Positions 6,701 to 13,970 are shown, counted from the stretch's first letter. The stretch is DNA of 23,328 nt from JAMCZC01 sp964364925 (GCA_964364925.1 CAYIOB010000007.1:1-23328); one strand, 5' to 3'. Translations and numbers: made by a program. The notes: a model not told the origin generated them from the letters alone.

Positions 6701-7195
6701 ATGCCAGAAGGAGTGTTTGATGTGCCAAGGCAACCGGAAAGCCGGCCGGCGGGAGTAGCGGCACGCTTAAGATCTTTTGTAAGAAGAAAATTATCAGTCG
6801 AACCGCCTCCGTCTCCGCAAGAGGAGCGTAAAGTAAAGCCGGGAGACATGGTTATCGTAAGATTGCCAAACGGAGCATTGCAAGACGGCTGGATGGCTCA
6901 TATACCGCAAGAGGGAAGAGTAGTAGCTTCAAAAATGGATAATAAGAATGGAATTCCGGAAAAGATTACTCTTTCCGTAGAGGAATTACATGACTTAAAC
7001 AGGAATGTGGATCCTTTCAGAGCCGGCGCATGGGGAATAAGCGTAACAAGATCAGACGGTAGAATAGATGACGGTTGGACAAGCAGGGGTATAAATTTTA
7101 AAACCGGTCTGTATGAATTAGAAAAACCTGACGGCAAAGGAGGAAGACTAGTTAAGTCTGCCACGCCAAAACAGCTTCGGAAGATAAATTCTTGA
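6701..7195 (+). CDS. Small protein with two tandem DGW-type repeats
   Basis: A 164-residue protein, family not named. After a basic, proline-rich N-terminus (residues 1-48, with RLRSFVRRKL) come two related segments of about 50 residues. The first runs from VIVRLPNGALQDGW to VEELHDLN; the second runs from ISVTRSDGRIDDGW to PKQLRKIN. Both share hydrophobic-R-x-(D/N)G-x5-DGW near the start and an xEL/KQL...N end, so this is an internal duplication, probably of a small beta-barrel-like fold. No signal peptide or membrane helix. The start is set by the -10 box at 6686. The stop codon lies inside a heptamer array that begins at 7188. Confidence 0.6.
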   Translation: MPEGVFDVPRQPESRPAGVAARLRSFVRRKLSVEPPPSPQEERKVKPGDMVIVRLPNGALQDGWMAHIPQEGRVVASKMDNKNGIPEKITLSVEELHDLNRNVDPFRAGAWGISVTRSDGRIDDGWTSRGINFKTGLYELEKPDGKGGRLVKSATPKQLRKINS

Positions 7196-7430
7196 TTCTT
7201 AATTCTTAATTCATTTATAATCATTTTATGCTGGATTTAAATGAAACCCGCCTGCAACGCTTTGCGTAGCAATGCGGGCAGGGAAATTCTTGATCTTGAT
7301 CCCGATTTAATCGGGATTGAATATTTGAAATTAAGAAATCTTGAATTCTAGATATCAAGGGCGTCGAGATCAAAAATATCAAGGGTGTCCAACATCAAAG
7401 ATTCCAACTTTAAGCGTTGTAGGCGGGTAA
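7188..7430. repeat. Composite intergenic repeat element A (heptamers plus GC-rich palindrome)
   Basis: It starts with four 7-base words (ATTCTTG, ATTCTTA, ATTCTTA, ATTCATT; 7188-7215) that cover the upstream gene's stop codon. A GC-rich palindrome follows at 7247-7284, then the palindrome CCCGATTTAATCGGG (7301-7315), then inverted short-word arms around CTTGAATTCTAGATATCAAG. The right end, GCGTTGTAGGCGGG (7414-7427), is the inverse of CCCGCCTGCAACGC (7247-7260) at 13 of 14 positions, so the whole element can fold. A 23-base core (7338-7360) recurs exactly in element C at 11352-11374. No gene lies in it. Confidence 0.75.
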
Positions 7431-7460
7431 CGTCAAAAATATCCAGTTCTAATGAATGAT

Positions 7461-8102
7461 TTATTTAGTAATAATAGGCTTTATGGTGGTCACAGGAGTA
7501 GGAGATTCTGTTTGGTTTACGAAAAATAAACTGCCGGTCGATGTTTTAAGAACGGATTGCGCAATTCCCTGCGCTGTAACAGCAGTTTTGGGAAGAAAAT
7601 CTAGAATTGTACTTCCTGTTGCTGTTGGAACCTCATTAAAAGTAATTGTCGCGACAGTTCCTGCGCCTGTTGGAGGCGTTCCTCCAAGGGGAATTCCGAT
7701 TGCCAGAGATATTCTTCCGTTAGTTTGGTCAACTTTTTTAAGAAGCACAACCGGATTTTGAATAAAAGTGCCGGGTTTTATATCGACATTTGTTAAAACT
7801 TTTGGGTCGTAGGAAAGCTCTAATTGAGCCGCCGTAACTTTATCTCCATTTGATGAAACAGTAACATCTGTAGAATAAGTATTGGGTAAAGCGGGTGTAT
7901 TTACAGGAGGAGTTAATCTTAAGGTAGTATGAGCATAGGATGGAGAAGTCGGCTGTTGAGTGGTTGGCGTTGGAACGCTCGGTTTTTGTGTATAAACAGC
8001 CAGTCCCAAAAGAACCAGGGTTACAGCTATTAAAAATGTAACAAAAGCTAAAGTTTGTTTAGGTATTCCTTTTTTTGTAACTTGAACAGCTTTTTCTTCC
8101 AT
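7461..8102 (-). CDS. Membrane-anchored cohesin-like protein
   Basis: A 213-residue protein. A short cytoplasmic start is followed by one membrane helix (about 18-38, LAFVTFLIAVTLVLLGLAVY), a Thr/Pro-rich spacer (about 42-60), and a cohesin-type domain (about 62-190). The domain carries the usual strand pattern with AAQLELSYDPKVL (near 91-103) and TVATITFNEV near 146-155. Cohesin domains bind dockerins or act as beta-sandwich adhesion modules. No cleavage site is clear, so it is probably anchored by its N-terminus and displayed outside. The next gene on the same strand upstream encodes a protein ending in a dockerin, so the pair is a natural partner set. A -10 box lies 6 bases before the ATG. 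Confidence 0.72.
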   Translation of the reverse strand: MEEKAVQVTKKGIPKQTLAFVTFLIAVTLVLLGLAVYTQKPSVPTPTTQQPTSPSYAHTTLRLTPPVNTPALPNTYSTDVTVSSNGDKVTAAQLELSYDPKVLTNVDIKPGTFIQNPVVLLKKVDQTNGRISLAIGIPLGGTPPTGAGTVATITFNEVPTATGSTILDFLPKTAVTAQGIAQSVLKTSTGSLFFVNQTESPTPVTTIKPIITK

Positions 8103-8108
8103 AGTTTC

Positions 8109-8114
8109 AGTATA
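8109..8114 (-). promoter_or_regulatory. Extended -10 box for the cohesin-like gene
   Basis: The minus strand reads TGATATACT; TATACT covers 8109-8114 and ends 6 bases before the ATG at 8102. No clear -35, because the upstream DNA is the heptamer array. A leaderless transcript is predicted. Confidence 0.6.
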
Positions 8115-8123
8115 TCAGTTAAT

Positions 8124-8172
8124 TAGTTACTAGTCACTAGTATCTAGTATCTAACATCTAGTATCTAATATC
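8124..8172. repeat. Seven-copy heptamer array, consensus TAGTATC
   Basis: Seven consecutive 7-base words without slippage: TAGTTAC, TAGTCAC, TAGTATC twice, TAACATC, TAGTATC and TAATATC. The last two bases overlap the stop codon of the dockerin gene (8171-8173). The array fills the space between that stop and the next gene's promoter. Confidence 0.9.
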
Positions 8173-11100
8173 AATCTCCGCTTTGTACCGCGTATTCCCT
8201 AAGGAATAAGTTGTAATCGAATTTGTTAACCACATTGTTGTCTTCGAGATCGGATAGCTTTACATAGTTAGCATTGCTATTGCACAAAGCGTGGTTGTCG
8301 ATATTTGCGACATCCGGGTCGGTTACGCAGCTAAGCAATATATTGTAGTCGTTTATATTCAATACATTGTTGTTGTCTACGTCTCCGGTAACAAGGTTAA
8401 CTCTTTGCAGTTGTATAGGCTGGGGAAGAGCAGACGTCAGATTTTGAATTCCCGGGATACGTCTTCTCAGATGTCCGTCGGATTTAACCAGAACAAGATA
8501 GTTTCCGCTTGCAAAGTTAGCTCCAAGGTCAACAGTGCCTTTGAATACTCCGGGGCCGGAGTTATAACTGATTGAGCCAATTTGGGCAAAAACCTGATTA
8601 TTATTGCTGTTAAATATTTGAACAGCCAAGTTTCTGGTTGGATGCGCAGGGTTTTGATTTGATGAACTTGGATTCGGGTTTACGTTATCTCCGGCGCTTC
8701 CTATAGCATCCATACCGATTGTAAAGGCAATGTATGTGTTGCCGGGGCTTAGCGAGCAAGTTCCGTTAGTACAGGTTTGTCCCGCTGCGCAGGCATTTCC
8801 GCAGGTACCGCAATTACTATTACTTGTTTGTGTGTTAACACAGGTTCCGTTGCAATNNNNNNNNNNNNNNNNNNNNNNNNNNNNNNNNNNNNNNNNNNNN
8901 NNNNNNNNNNNNNNNNNNNNNNNNNNNNNNNNNNNNNNNNNNNNNNNNNNNNNNNNTTGTATTTGGAGCAGTGCAGGAAGTTGTACAGGTTCCGTTTGTG
9001 CAAACTTGTCCCGACGTACAGGCATTGCCGCAGGCGCCGCAATTACTATTACTTGTTTGTGTGTTAACACAGGTTCCGTTGCAATTTGTATTTGGAGCAG
9101 TGCAGGAAGTTGTACAGGTTCCGTTTGTGCAAACTTGTCCTGATGTACAAGCAGTTCCATTTACCCAAGTGCCATTAGTGCAGGTTTGCGGAACACCGGT
9201 TGATGAACATTGCGTAGCTCCGTTTGTGCAAGTATTGACACAAGTTCCGTTAGTGCAAGTCTGTCCCGACGTACAGGCATTGCCGCAGGTACCGCAATTG
9301 CTATTGCTTGTTTGTGTGTTTACACAGGTCCCGTTGCAGTTGACGTTTGGAGCGGTACAGGAAGTTGTACAGGTTCCGTTTAAGCAAGTTTGTCCTGATG
9401 TACAAGCATTGCCGCTTACCCAAGTGCCATTAGTGCAGGTTTGCGGAACGCCTGTTGACGAACATTGCGTGGTTCCGTTTGTGCAGGTCGCAATACAGGT
9501 TCCGTTTGAGCAGATATTTCCAACGCTGCAGCTGGGCACAGTGCAAGTTTGAGTTGTGTTTACAGGATTACATACAGTACTGCCGTTATAAGTTCTGTAT
9601 TGCGCAGTTTGCGTACCGTTATTTGCCGAGCAAGTGTTTGACGTTGTAGCTACGCAAGCGCTTGTAGGTTGTAGCCCTGCATTGCAGTCGGGGACATTTA
9701 CAGTAATAGGTGCCGGATACGGGGTACTGCATACTCCGCTTGCATTACAAGCAGATCCCGTTACCGTGCAAACGGTTGGTCCGTTGGCCGGAGCAGTCCA
9801 TGTTGTTGTCGGAGTTGATGTAGTAGGACTTGCTGGGGTTCCGCAGGTTGATGTCCATTTATAGCTTGTTGCACCTGTGCAGCCCGTAAGCGAGAGATTT
9901 GATGTATCTCCTACGAACAAGCTGTTTGGATTTGCCGTAAGGCCACCCGTACAAACAGGAGCAGTGGCTGTTGCGCAGCTGGCAGTTGTATATGTTTGCG
10001 GAGCGCTCCAGGCGCCTGCGACTCCCGTAGCATCAAGCGATGCTGCATACCAGGTTACGTTTGTGTTTTCAACAAACCCGCAAGAATATCCTGTTTGATT
10101 TTGAGTTGCAATAGAACATTGACTATGGCCGCTGCCGTTGGTTACTCCTGCCGCAAATGGAGTAGTTATGCTTGTGCTTGTTGTGCCTGCTGTACCTGTT
10201 GTGTATGGGCCGAAAGTAGTGCTGCTTCCCGACAGATTGTATCTTATCGCATACTTTGCCGCTCCCGAAACCGGCGCCCATGAAAAGGTTGTAAAGACCA
10301 CGCATTGACTGGCCGGTCCGAGTTTTTGCGTAAAGCTATTTGCCGGAGCAGGAGCGGGTGGAGGTAGTGCTCCCGTTGACACTGCTTTGCAGCATATTTG
10401 CGGTTTTACTCCGGTGGAGGTGGCGGCGTTTGAACATGTAGCTGTTGTAACTTGTGTAAAATTTGTGGGGCAAATAGATGCAGTGGTGCATGCAAAGCCT
10501 GTTCCTTGGGTGGTGCATGTATCGGTTCCGCCGAGGAATCCGCAAGATGGTATTCCTGCTGAGCCTATAAGACAAACAGTTCCGGGTGTAGTGCATGTTA
10601 AGTTAACCATAACTCCGCCAATGCATTCCTGATAACTTGTAGATCCCAAAGGAGTACATAGCCTCGTGCCTGTTACGCAAGTCGGCGGTGCAGTTGCACA
10701 TGTTCCCCCACAAGTGCTTTCGGTAAAAGTTCCTGTTGAAGACACTGCGCAACCAGTACTTCCGCAGCCATATTTTGTTGTGGTTGTACCGCATGAGCTG
10801 CTTGGAACACAACTTGCTCCAGTTCCTGCAGTTGCAGAACAGGCTCCGGAGCTATTGCAAGTTAAGTTGCTGCAAAGTTGTCCGTTATAACAAACTGTTT
10901 TTCCAGAACATCCGGTGCTACTGCATCTACTGCTATAAGCAGAGATATTAACACAAACTCCGTTTTGGCATGCATCTCTTCTTTCCATGCAAGAGCCTGT
11001 TTGACAAACTGCTTTAGTTCCTCCAAAGGGGCAATCTTGGTGGGTAGTGCAGGCTGCCGCAAACTGTCTTGTTTCCTGTTGCTGTTGGGCGACTAAAACC

Positions 11101-11210
11101 GTAAGGGGGATTGCGGCGGCGATGATAAGGATAACCACAGCAGAAATGGTTCTTGAATGGCTTGGAGCTAAAATAAATTCACGAAACCTTTTAAGAAAAG
11201 GATTACCCAT
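8171..11210 (-). CDS. Large cysteine-rich repeat surface protein with C-terminal dockerin
   Basis: One gene interrupted by 100 Ns (8857-8956). Without the Ns it is exactly 980 codons and in frame. In order: an N-terminal anchor or signal helix (about 20-41, TISAVVILIIAAAIPL), cysteine-rich modules, a fibronectin-III-like domain (DNA about 10360-9970), an Ig-like segment (about 9950-9690), then alternating cysteine repeats (about 9500-8757). These are of type CNGTCVNTQTSNSNCGTCG (43 residues per unit) and type CSSTGVPQTCTNGTWV. A beta-sandwich-like part follows, then a dockerin (8174-8392) with two calcium loops, GDVDNNNVLNINDYN and SDLEDNNVVNKFDYN. It is likely exported with many disulfides and may dock on the adjacent cohesin-like protein. 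The start at 11210 is preferred to 11216 because the -10 box then lies 7 bases away, as for other genes here. Confidence 0.8.
8757..9500 (-). repeat. Coding tandem repeats, 129-bp main unit
   Basis: Near-identical coding repeats. TTGTATTTGGAGCAGTGCAG begins at 8957 and again at 9086, a 129-bp (43-codon) period. A second unit type, encoding CSSTGVPQTC, alternates around 9140-9240 and 9410-9480. The high nucleotide identity points to recent duplication or ongoing recombination. Confidence 0.85.
8857..8956. other. Assembly gap (100 N) at a repeat junction
   Basis: Exactly 100 Ns, a conventional placeholder. The left flank ends and the right flank resumes at adjacent phases of the 129-bp repeat (compare 9085/9086). 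The missing length should therefore be zero or a multiple of 129 bp, and the apparent frameshift is an artefact of the placeholder. Confidence 0.9.
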
Positions 11211-11217
11211 TACCATA

Positions 11218-11247
11218 AGAATAGTAAATGGAAATAGTCTTTGTCAA
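11218..11247 (-). promoter_or_regulatory. Promoter of the dockerin-bearing surface protein
   Basis: On the minus strand, TTGACA (11242-11247), 18-base spacer, TATTCT (11218-11223). It ends 7 bases before the ATG at 11210 but only 1 base before the alternative ATG at 11216, so it favours 11210. Confidence 0.65.
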
Positions 11248-11275
11248 GAGACAATAAGGGAATAATGATTACGGA

Positions 11276-11460
11276 ATTTTTGAAGTTGGGATTTGAATTC
11301 TTGAAATTAGAAATTGGATGTCCTTGATCTTGAAAATTTGAAAAACTTGATATCTTGAATTCTAGATATCAAGGATGTCAAAGTCAAAAACGTCAAGGAT
11401 ATCTAACGTCAAAGATTCAAGTTCCAACTTCTAATCTCTAACTTCAAGAGTTCCAAGCAA
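11276..11460. repeat. Intergenic inverted short-word element C
   Basis: The left half is purine-leaning words such as GAAATTA and GAAATTG; the right half is their inverse (TCCAACT, TCTAATC, TCTAACT, TCAAGAG at about 11424-11451). At the apex CTTGATATC (11346-11354) pairs perfectly with GATATCAAG (11365-11373). It shares 23 identical bases with element A. It fills nearly all the DNA between the surface-protein promoter and the dcd promoter; no gene is present. Confidence 0.75.
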
Positions 11461-11472
11461 AAATGATAAATA

Positions 11473-11495
11473 GCGGATTATCTGTTATAATCCGC
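11473..11495 (+). promoter_or_regulatory. dcd promoter overlapped by a perfect inverted repeat
   Basis: Extended -10 TGTTATAAT (TATAAT at 11486-11491) ends 6 bases before the dcd ATG at 11498. It is embedded in a perfect 9-bp inverted repeat GCGGATTAT-CTGTT-ATAATCCGC (11473-11495). The symmetry covering the -10 box suggests an operator or a hairpin at the transcript 5' end. No -35 is evident. The regulator is unknown. Confidence 0.6.
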
Positions 11496-11497
11496 TC

Positions 11498-12067
11498 ATG
11501 GTTCTTTCGGATAAAGATTTAAAAATTGCCCTGAAATCAGGAAGTATTAAAATAAAACCATCGCCTGATTTAAAAACACAGCTTGGTTCCTGTTCAATTG
11601 ATCTGCGTTTGGGCAATACTTTCCGGGTTTTTGAACATAGCCGCCACGCCTATATAGACCCTTTTAAAAAAGATATCTCCGATGACATTACCAGGGAAAT
11701 AAAAATTAAAGAAGGGGAGCCTTTTATTATTCAGCCCGGAGATTTTGTCTTGGCAACAACGGTTGAGTACATTGAAGTTCCGGATGATTTGACGGGAAGA
11801 TTGGAAGGCAGGTCTAGTATCGGAAGGCTGGGAGTTGTAATTCATTCAACAGCGGCTAATATAGAATGCGGATTTAGAGGACATATAACGTTGGAATTGG
11901 CTAATATGGGGAAAATGCCCGTAGCACTTTATGTTGGAATGAGAATCTGTTCCATCTCTTTTGAACAACTTTCGTCTCCGGCAGAAATTCCATATTATAA
12001 AAAACACAACGCAAAATATGTCGGACAAAAGGGCCCGGGGGAGTCAAAGATTCGCGAGGAACTATAA
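11498..12067 (+). CDS. dcd: dCTP deaminase
   Basis: A 189-residue protein of normal length for Dcd, which converts dCTP to dUTP and ammonia (or to dUMP in bifunctional forms). Diagnostic residues are present: GRSSIGRLGVVIHSTA (104-119) with Arg105, Ser106 and Ser107, then GFRGHITLELAN (125-136), in which Glu133 corresponds to the catalytic glutamate of Dcd. The usual GxID before this motif is ANIEC here, a mild variation. It is first in a plus-strand run dcd-tmk-dut-like-S23-thyA that covers dCTP to dTDP. The start is set by the -10 box 6 bases away. Whether it is mono- or bifunctional cannot be decided from the sequence alone. Confidence 0.9.
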   Translation: MVLSDKDLKIALKSGSIKIKPSPDLKTQLGSCSIDLRLGNTFRVFEHSRHAYIDPFKKDISDDITREIKIKEGEPFIIQPGDFVLATTVEYIEVPDDLTGRLEGRSSIGRLGVVIHSTAANIECGFRGHITLELANMGKMPVALYVGMRICSISFEQLSSPAEIPYYKKHNAKYVGQKGPGESKIREEL

Positions 12068-12199
12068 GAATTCAGAAACTGATTTTTTTGATGTTAGAAG
12101 TTGGATATTCTTGATCTTGAGTCTTTGATATCTTGATTTCAAGAATTCAAGACAGTCAAGTTCAAGAACGTCAAAAATATCTAACCTCAAGGATTCTAA
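12068..12199. repeat. Intergenic inverted short-word element D, supplying the tmk RBS
   Basis: Purine-leaning words (GATGTTAGAAGTTGGATATT) on the left, an apex CTTGATTTCAAG near 12132-12143, and pyrimidine-leaning inverse words on the right. The last 13 bases, TCAAGGATTCTAA (12187-12199), abut the tmk start codon and contain the Shine-Dalgarno AAGGA. The same 13 bases end element E. Confidence 0.75.
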
Positions 12200-12886
12200 A
12201 TGATTATGAACTATCATATCGAATTTGATTTGGATTTTAAAAGAAATACCTATCCGGGTAAATTTATAGTTTTTGAAGGAATAGAGGCATCGGGTAAAAC
12301 CACCCAAACAAAAAAAACCGTAGAACTGCTTTCTAAAACCCAAAAAGTTTTTGCCACAAAAAATCCTACAGACGGAGAAATAGGAACTTTTATAAGAAAT
12401 GAAATCCTAACAGGTAATAAAAAACATATCCCTCCTGTTTCATACCAGTATCTTTTTGCCGCAGACAGAGTTATCCAGCAGTATCAGATCATAGAAAAGC
12501 TTAAGCAAGGAATAACAGTTATATGCGACAGATATTTTTGGTCGTCTGTTGCGTATGGCATAGCAGACAGAGAAGGAACGGACTATGAAAATTGGGAAGA
12601 AGTTTCGGTTGTTGCTTTGAGTCTTTTATCGATGTATCATCAGTTTCTGCTTCCCGACTTGACTATTTATCTTGATGTATCCCTGGAGGAATCTCTGAAA
12701 AGGATTTCGTCTTCCGAAAAACATACAGAAATTTACGATAATCACAAAATGAATGTTAAAATAAAAAAAGGCTACGATTGGCTTTTTAAAAAATTTCCAA
12801 ATGAGATAACTGTTCTTAACGCAGAACAACCGGAAGAAGATGTCACGAATAAAATTTTGGAACTAATCCAAAATTTGAAGCCTTGA
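12200..12886 (+). CDS. tmk: Thymidylate kinase
   Basis: A 228-residue P-loop kinase that phosphorylates dTMP to dTDP with ATP. It has the P-loop EGIEASGKTT (26-35), the substrate-binding CDRYFWSSVAYG (109-120) with the DRY triad at 110-112, and PDLTIYLDVSLEESLKRI in strand 4 with the following helix. About 19 extra residues precede the usual family start (FIVFEG at 22-27). The start at 12200 is supported by AAGGA 6 bases upstream; an ATG two codons on is also possible. It lacks a -10 box like those of its neighbours, so it is probably read from the dcd promoter through element D. Its stop codon lies within the first heptamers of element E. Confidence 0.92.
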   Translation: MIMNYHIEFDLDFKRNTYPGKFIVFEGIEASGKTTQTKKTVELLSKTQKVFATKNPTDGEIGTFIRNEILTGNKKHIPPVSYQYLFAADRVIQQYQIIEKLKQGITVICDRYFWSSVAYGIADREGTDYENWEEVSVVALSLLSMYHQFLLPDLTIYLDVSLEESLKRISSSEKHTEIYDNHKMNVKIKKGYDWLFKKFPNEITVLNAEQPEEDVTNKILELIQNLKP

Positions 12887-13037
12887 AGTTGGAAGTGCGA
12901 TGTTTTTGAGTTTGAAGTCTTGACGTCAAGAATTCTAGATTTCAAGATATCAAAGACTCAAGATCAAGTGTATCAAGAAAATCCCTGCCCGCAATGCTTC
13001 GCAACGCGAGGCGGGCGGGTAACATCAAGGATTCTAA
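12883..13037. repeat. Composite intergenic element E, supplying the RBS of the DCD/dUTPase gene
   Basis: Heptamers TTGAAGT, TGGAAGT and similar begin at 12883 and contain the tmk stop codon. The apex is CTTGACGTCAAG near 12919-12930. A GC-rich palindrome in inverted orientation follows at 12982-13019. The end TCAAGGATTCTAA (13025-13037) is identical to that of element D and gives AAGGA 9 bases before the ATG at 13041. Confidence 0.75.
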
Positions 13038-13040
13038 ATT

Positions 13041-13574
13041 ATGATACTAGGACCGGAAGAATTATTAAAATTAGTCAAGAAAATAAAACTCGTCGAGGGA
13101 CTGTCCGAGAGAGAGCTGACAAATCCGGAAGGCGCGGGTTTTGATTTGCGTTTGGGGGAAGTTTACAAAATATCAGGCAGTGCTTTTTTGGGGGAAACTC
13201 ACAGGAAAACCGCAGACATAGAATTAGTTGCAAAATATGGCAAACAAAAAAGCATCAAAATAAAGCCCGGCGATTTCTTTCTTGTCAAGACAATCGAGAA
13301 AATAAACCTTCCTGTAAATTTATCGGCAGTTATTTTGCCAAGGACGACAACTTTTCGCTCGGGGCTTTTTATAAGAACAGGTCCTATTCAGCCCGGATAC
13401 CAGGGCGAGCTTACTTTCGGCCTTAAAAACGAGGGGCCGATAACGGTTGAAATAGAAATGGGAGCAAGGTTTACCCATGTTTTGTTCCACGAAGTAAAAG
13501 GAACAGGCGTCAAATACCGCGGGCAGTGGCAGGGCGGGCGGGTAACCGCAACGAAAAAAGAAAAGCAAGTATGA
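13041..13574 (+). CDS. DCD/dUTPase-family protein, probable dUTPase-like
   Basis: A 177-residue member of the dCTP deaminase/dUTPase fold, paralogous to dcd 1 kb upstream. The core is GAGFDLRLGEVYKI (31-44), RTTTFRSG (101-108) in the RSS position, then TGPIQPGYQGELTFGLKN (113-130) and the C-terminal YRGQWQGGR (159-167), which resembles the end of archaeal-type dUTPases. It lacks the LEL glutamate of dCTP deaminases (TFGL here), so dUTP hydrolysis to dUMP fits better and would link Dcd to ThyA. However, the position that normally holds the dUTPase aspartate is Gln117, so activity is uncertain. The stop overlaps the next gene's ATG as ATGA. Confidence 0.7.
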   Translation: MILGPEELLKLVKKIKLVEGLSERELTNPEGAGFDLRLGEVYKISGSAFLGETHRKTADIELVAKYGKQKSIKIKPGDFFLVKTIEKINLPVNLSAVILPRTTTFRSGLFIRTGPIQPGYQGELTFGLKNEGPITVEIEMGARFTHVLFHEVKGTGVKYRGQWQGGRVTATKKEKQV

Positions 13575-13963
13575 AAATACTACAAATGTCAAATATTACA
13601 AATATTCCAATAAAGAAATACGATATTCACGACAGAATTTATAACTTCATAATAGAGGTGATAAAACTTACTAGCATTCTTCCTAAAACGGAATCAAATC
13701 AAATAATAATTAAACAAGTGCTTAGAAGTGCAACCTCCATGGGAGCAAACGATCAGGAGGCTGATGGAACTCTTACAAAAAAGGATTTTATTCATACATA
13801 TACGATTACGATTGTTAGGAAAGAGGGAAAAGAAACTAATTTCTGGCTGTCATTGATTATCGACACAAATCCTCAAATTCAAGTAAGAGCTAGTAAAATT
13901 CTTGTCGAAGGCAGGGAAATTGTGGCAATATTAAGTTCAATAATCAATAAAACAAGAAAATGA
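13571..13963 (+). CDS. Four-helix-bundle protein, S23/IVP-like
   Basis: A 131-residue protein that looks like the four-helix-bundle family of the 23S rRNA intervening-sequence protein, also related to the Avd accessory protein of diversity-generating retroelements. Seen features: KKYDIHDRIYNFIIEVIKL opening helix 1 (about 14-32), LPKTESNQIIIKQVLRSATSMGANDQEA around the second helix, then KKDFIHTYTITIVRKEGKETNFWL and a final helix. Its biochemical role is not established. It is inserted between the dUTPase-like gene and thyA. It begins in an ATGA overlap, and its first dozen residues are encoded by short repeats whose inverse follows its stop codon. A start at the later ATG, 13586, is also possible. 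See the flanking repeats. Confidence 0.75.
   Translation: MKILQMSNITNIPIKKYDIHDRIYNFIIEVIKLTSILPKTESNQIIIKQVLRSATSMGANDQEADGTLTKKDFIHTYTITIVRKEGKETNFWLSLIIDTNPQIQVRASKILVEGREIVAILSSIINKTRK
13574..13613. repeat. Left flank of the S23-like gene: 8-9-mer array
   Basis: About four short words related to AATACTAC/AAATATTAC lie over the first codons of the S23-like gene. Reverse-complemented, they resemble the array at 13971-14011, so the gene is bracketed by inverted arrays. Confidence 0.65.
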
Positions 13964-13970
13964 CTATTGA

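Noticed and set aside
8171..9160. Separate minus-strand gene beginning at 9160
   Set aside because: The frame break is caused by the 100-N placeholder; its N-terminal part is an out-of-frame translation of the cysteine repeats.
8757..9500. CRISPR array
   Set aside because: The repeats are coding, contiguous 129-bp units with no unique spacers.
8291..11265. Plus-strand frames rich in Val, Gln and Cys opposite the surface protein
   Set aside because: They are shadows of the repetitive minus-strand gene, with no promoter or start signal.
12883..13037. Insertion sequence
   Set aside because: No transposase frame and no target-site duplication; the element is short-word arrays plus a palindrome.
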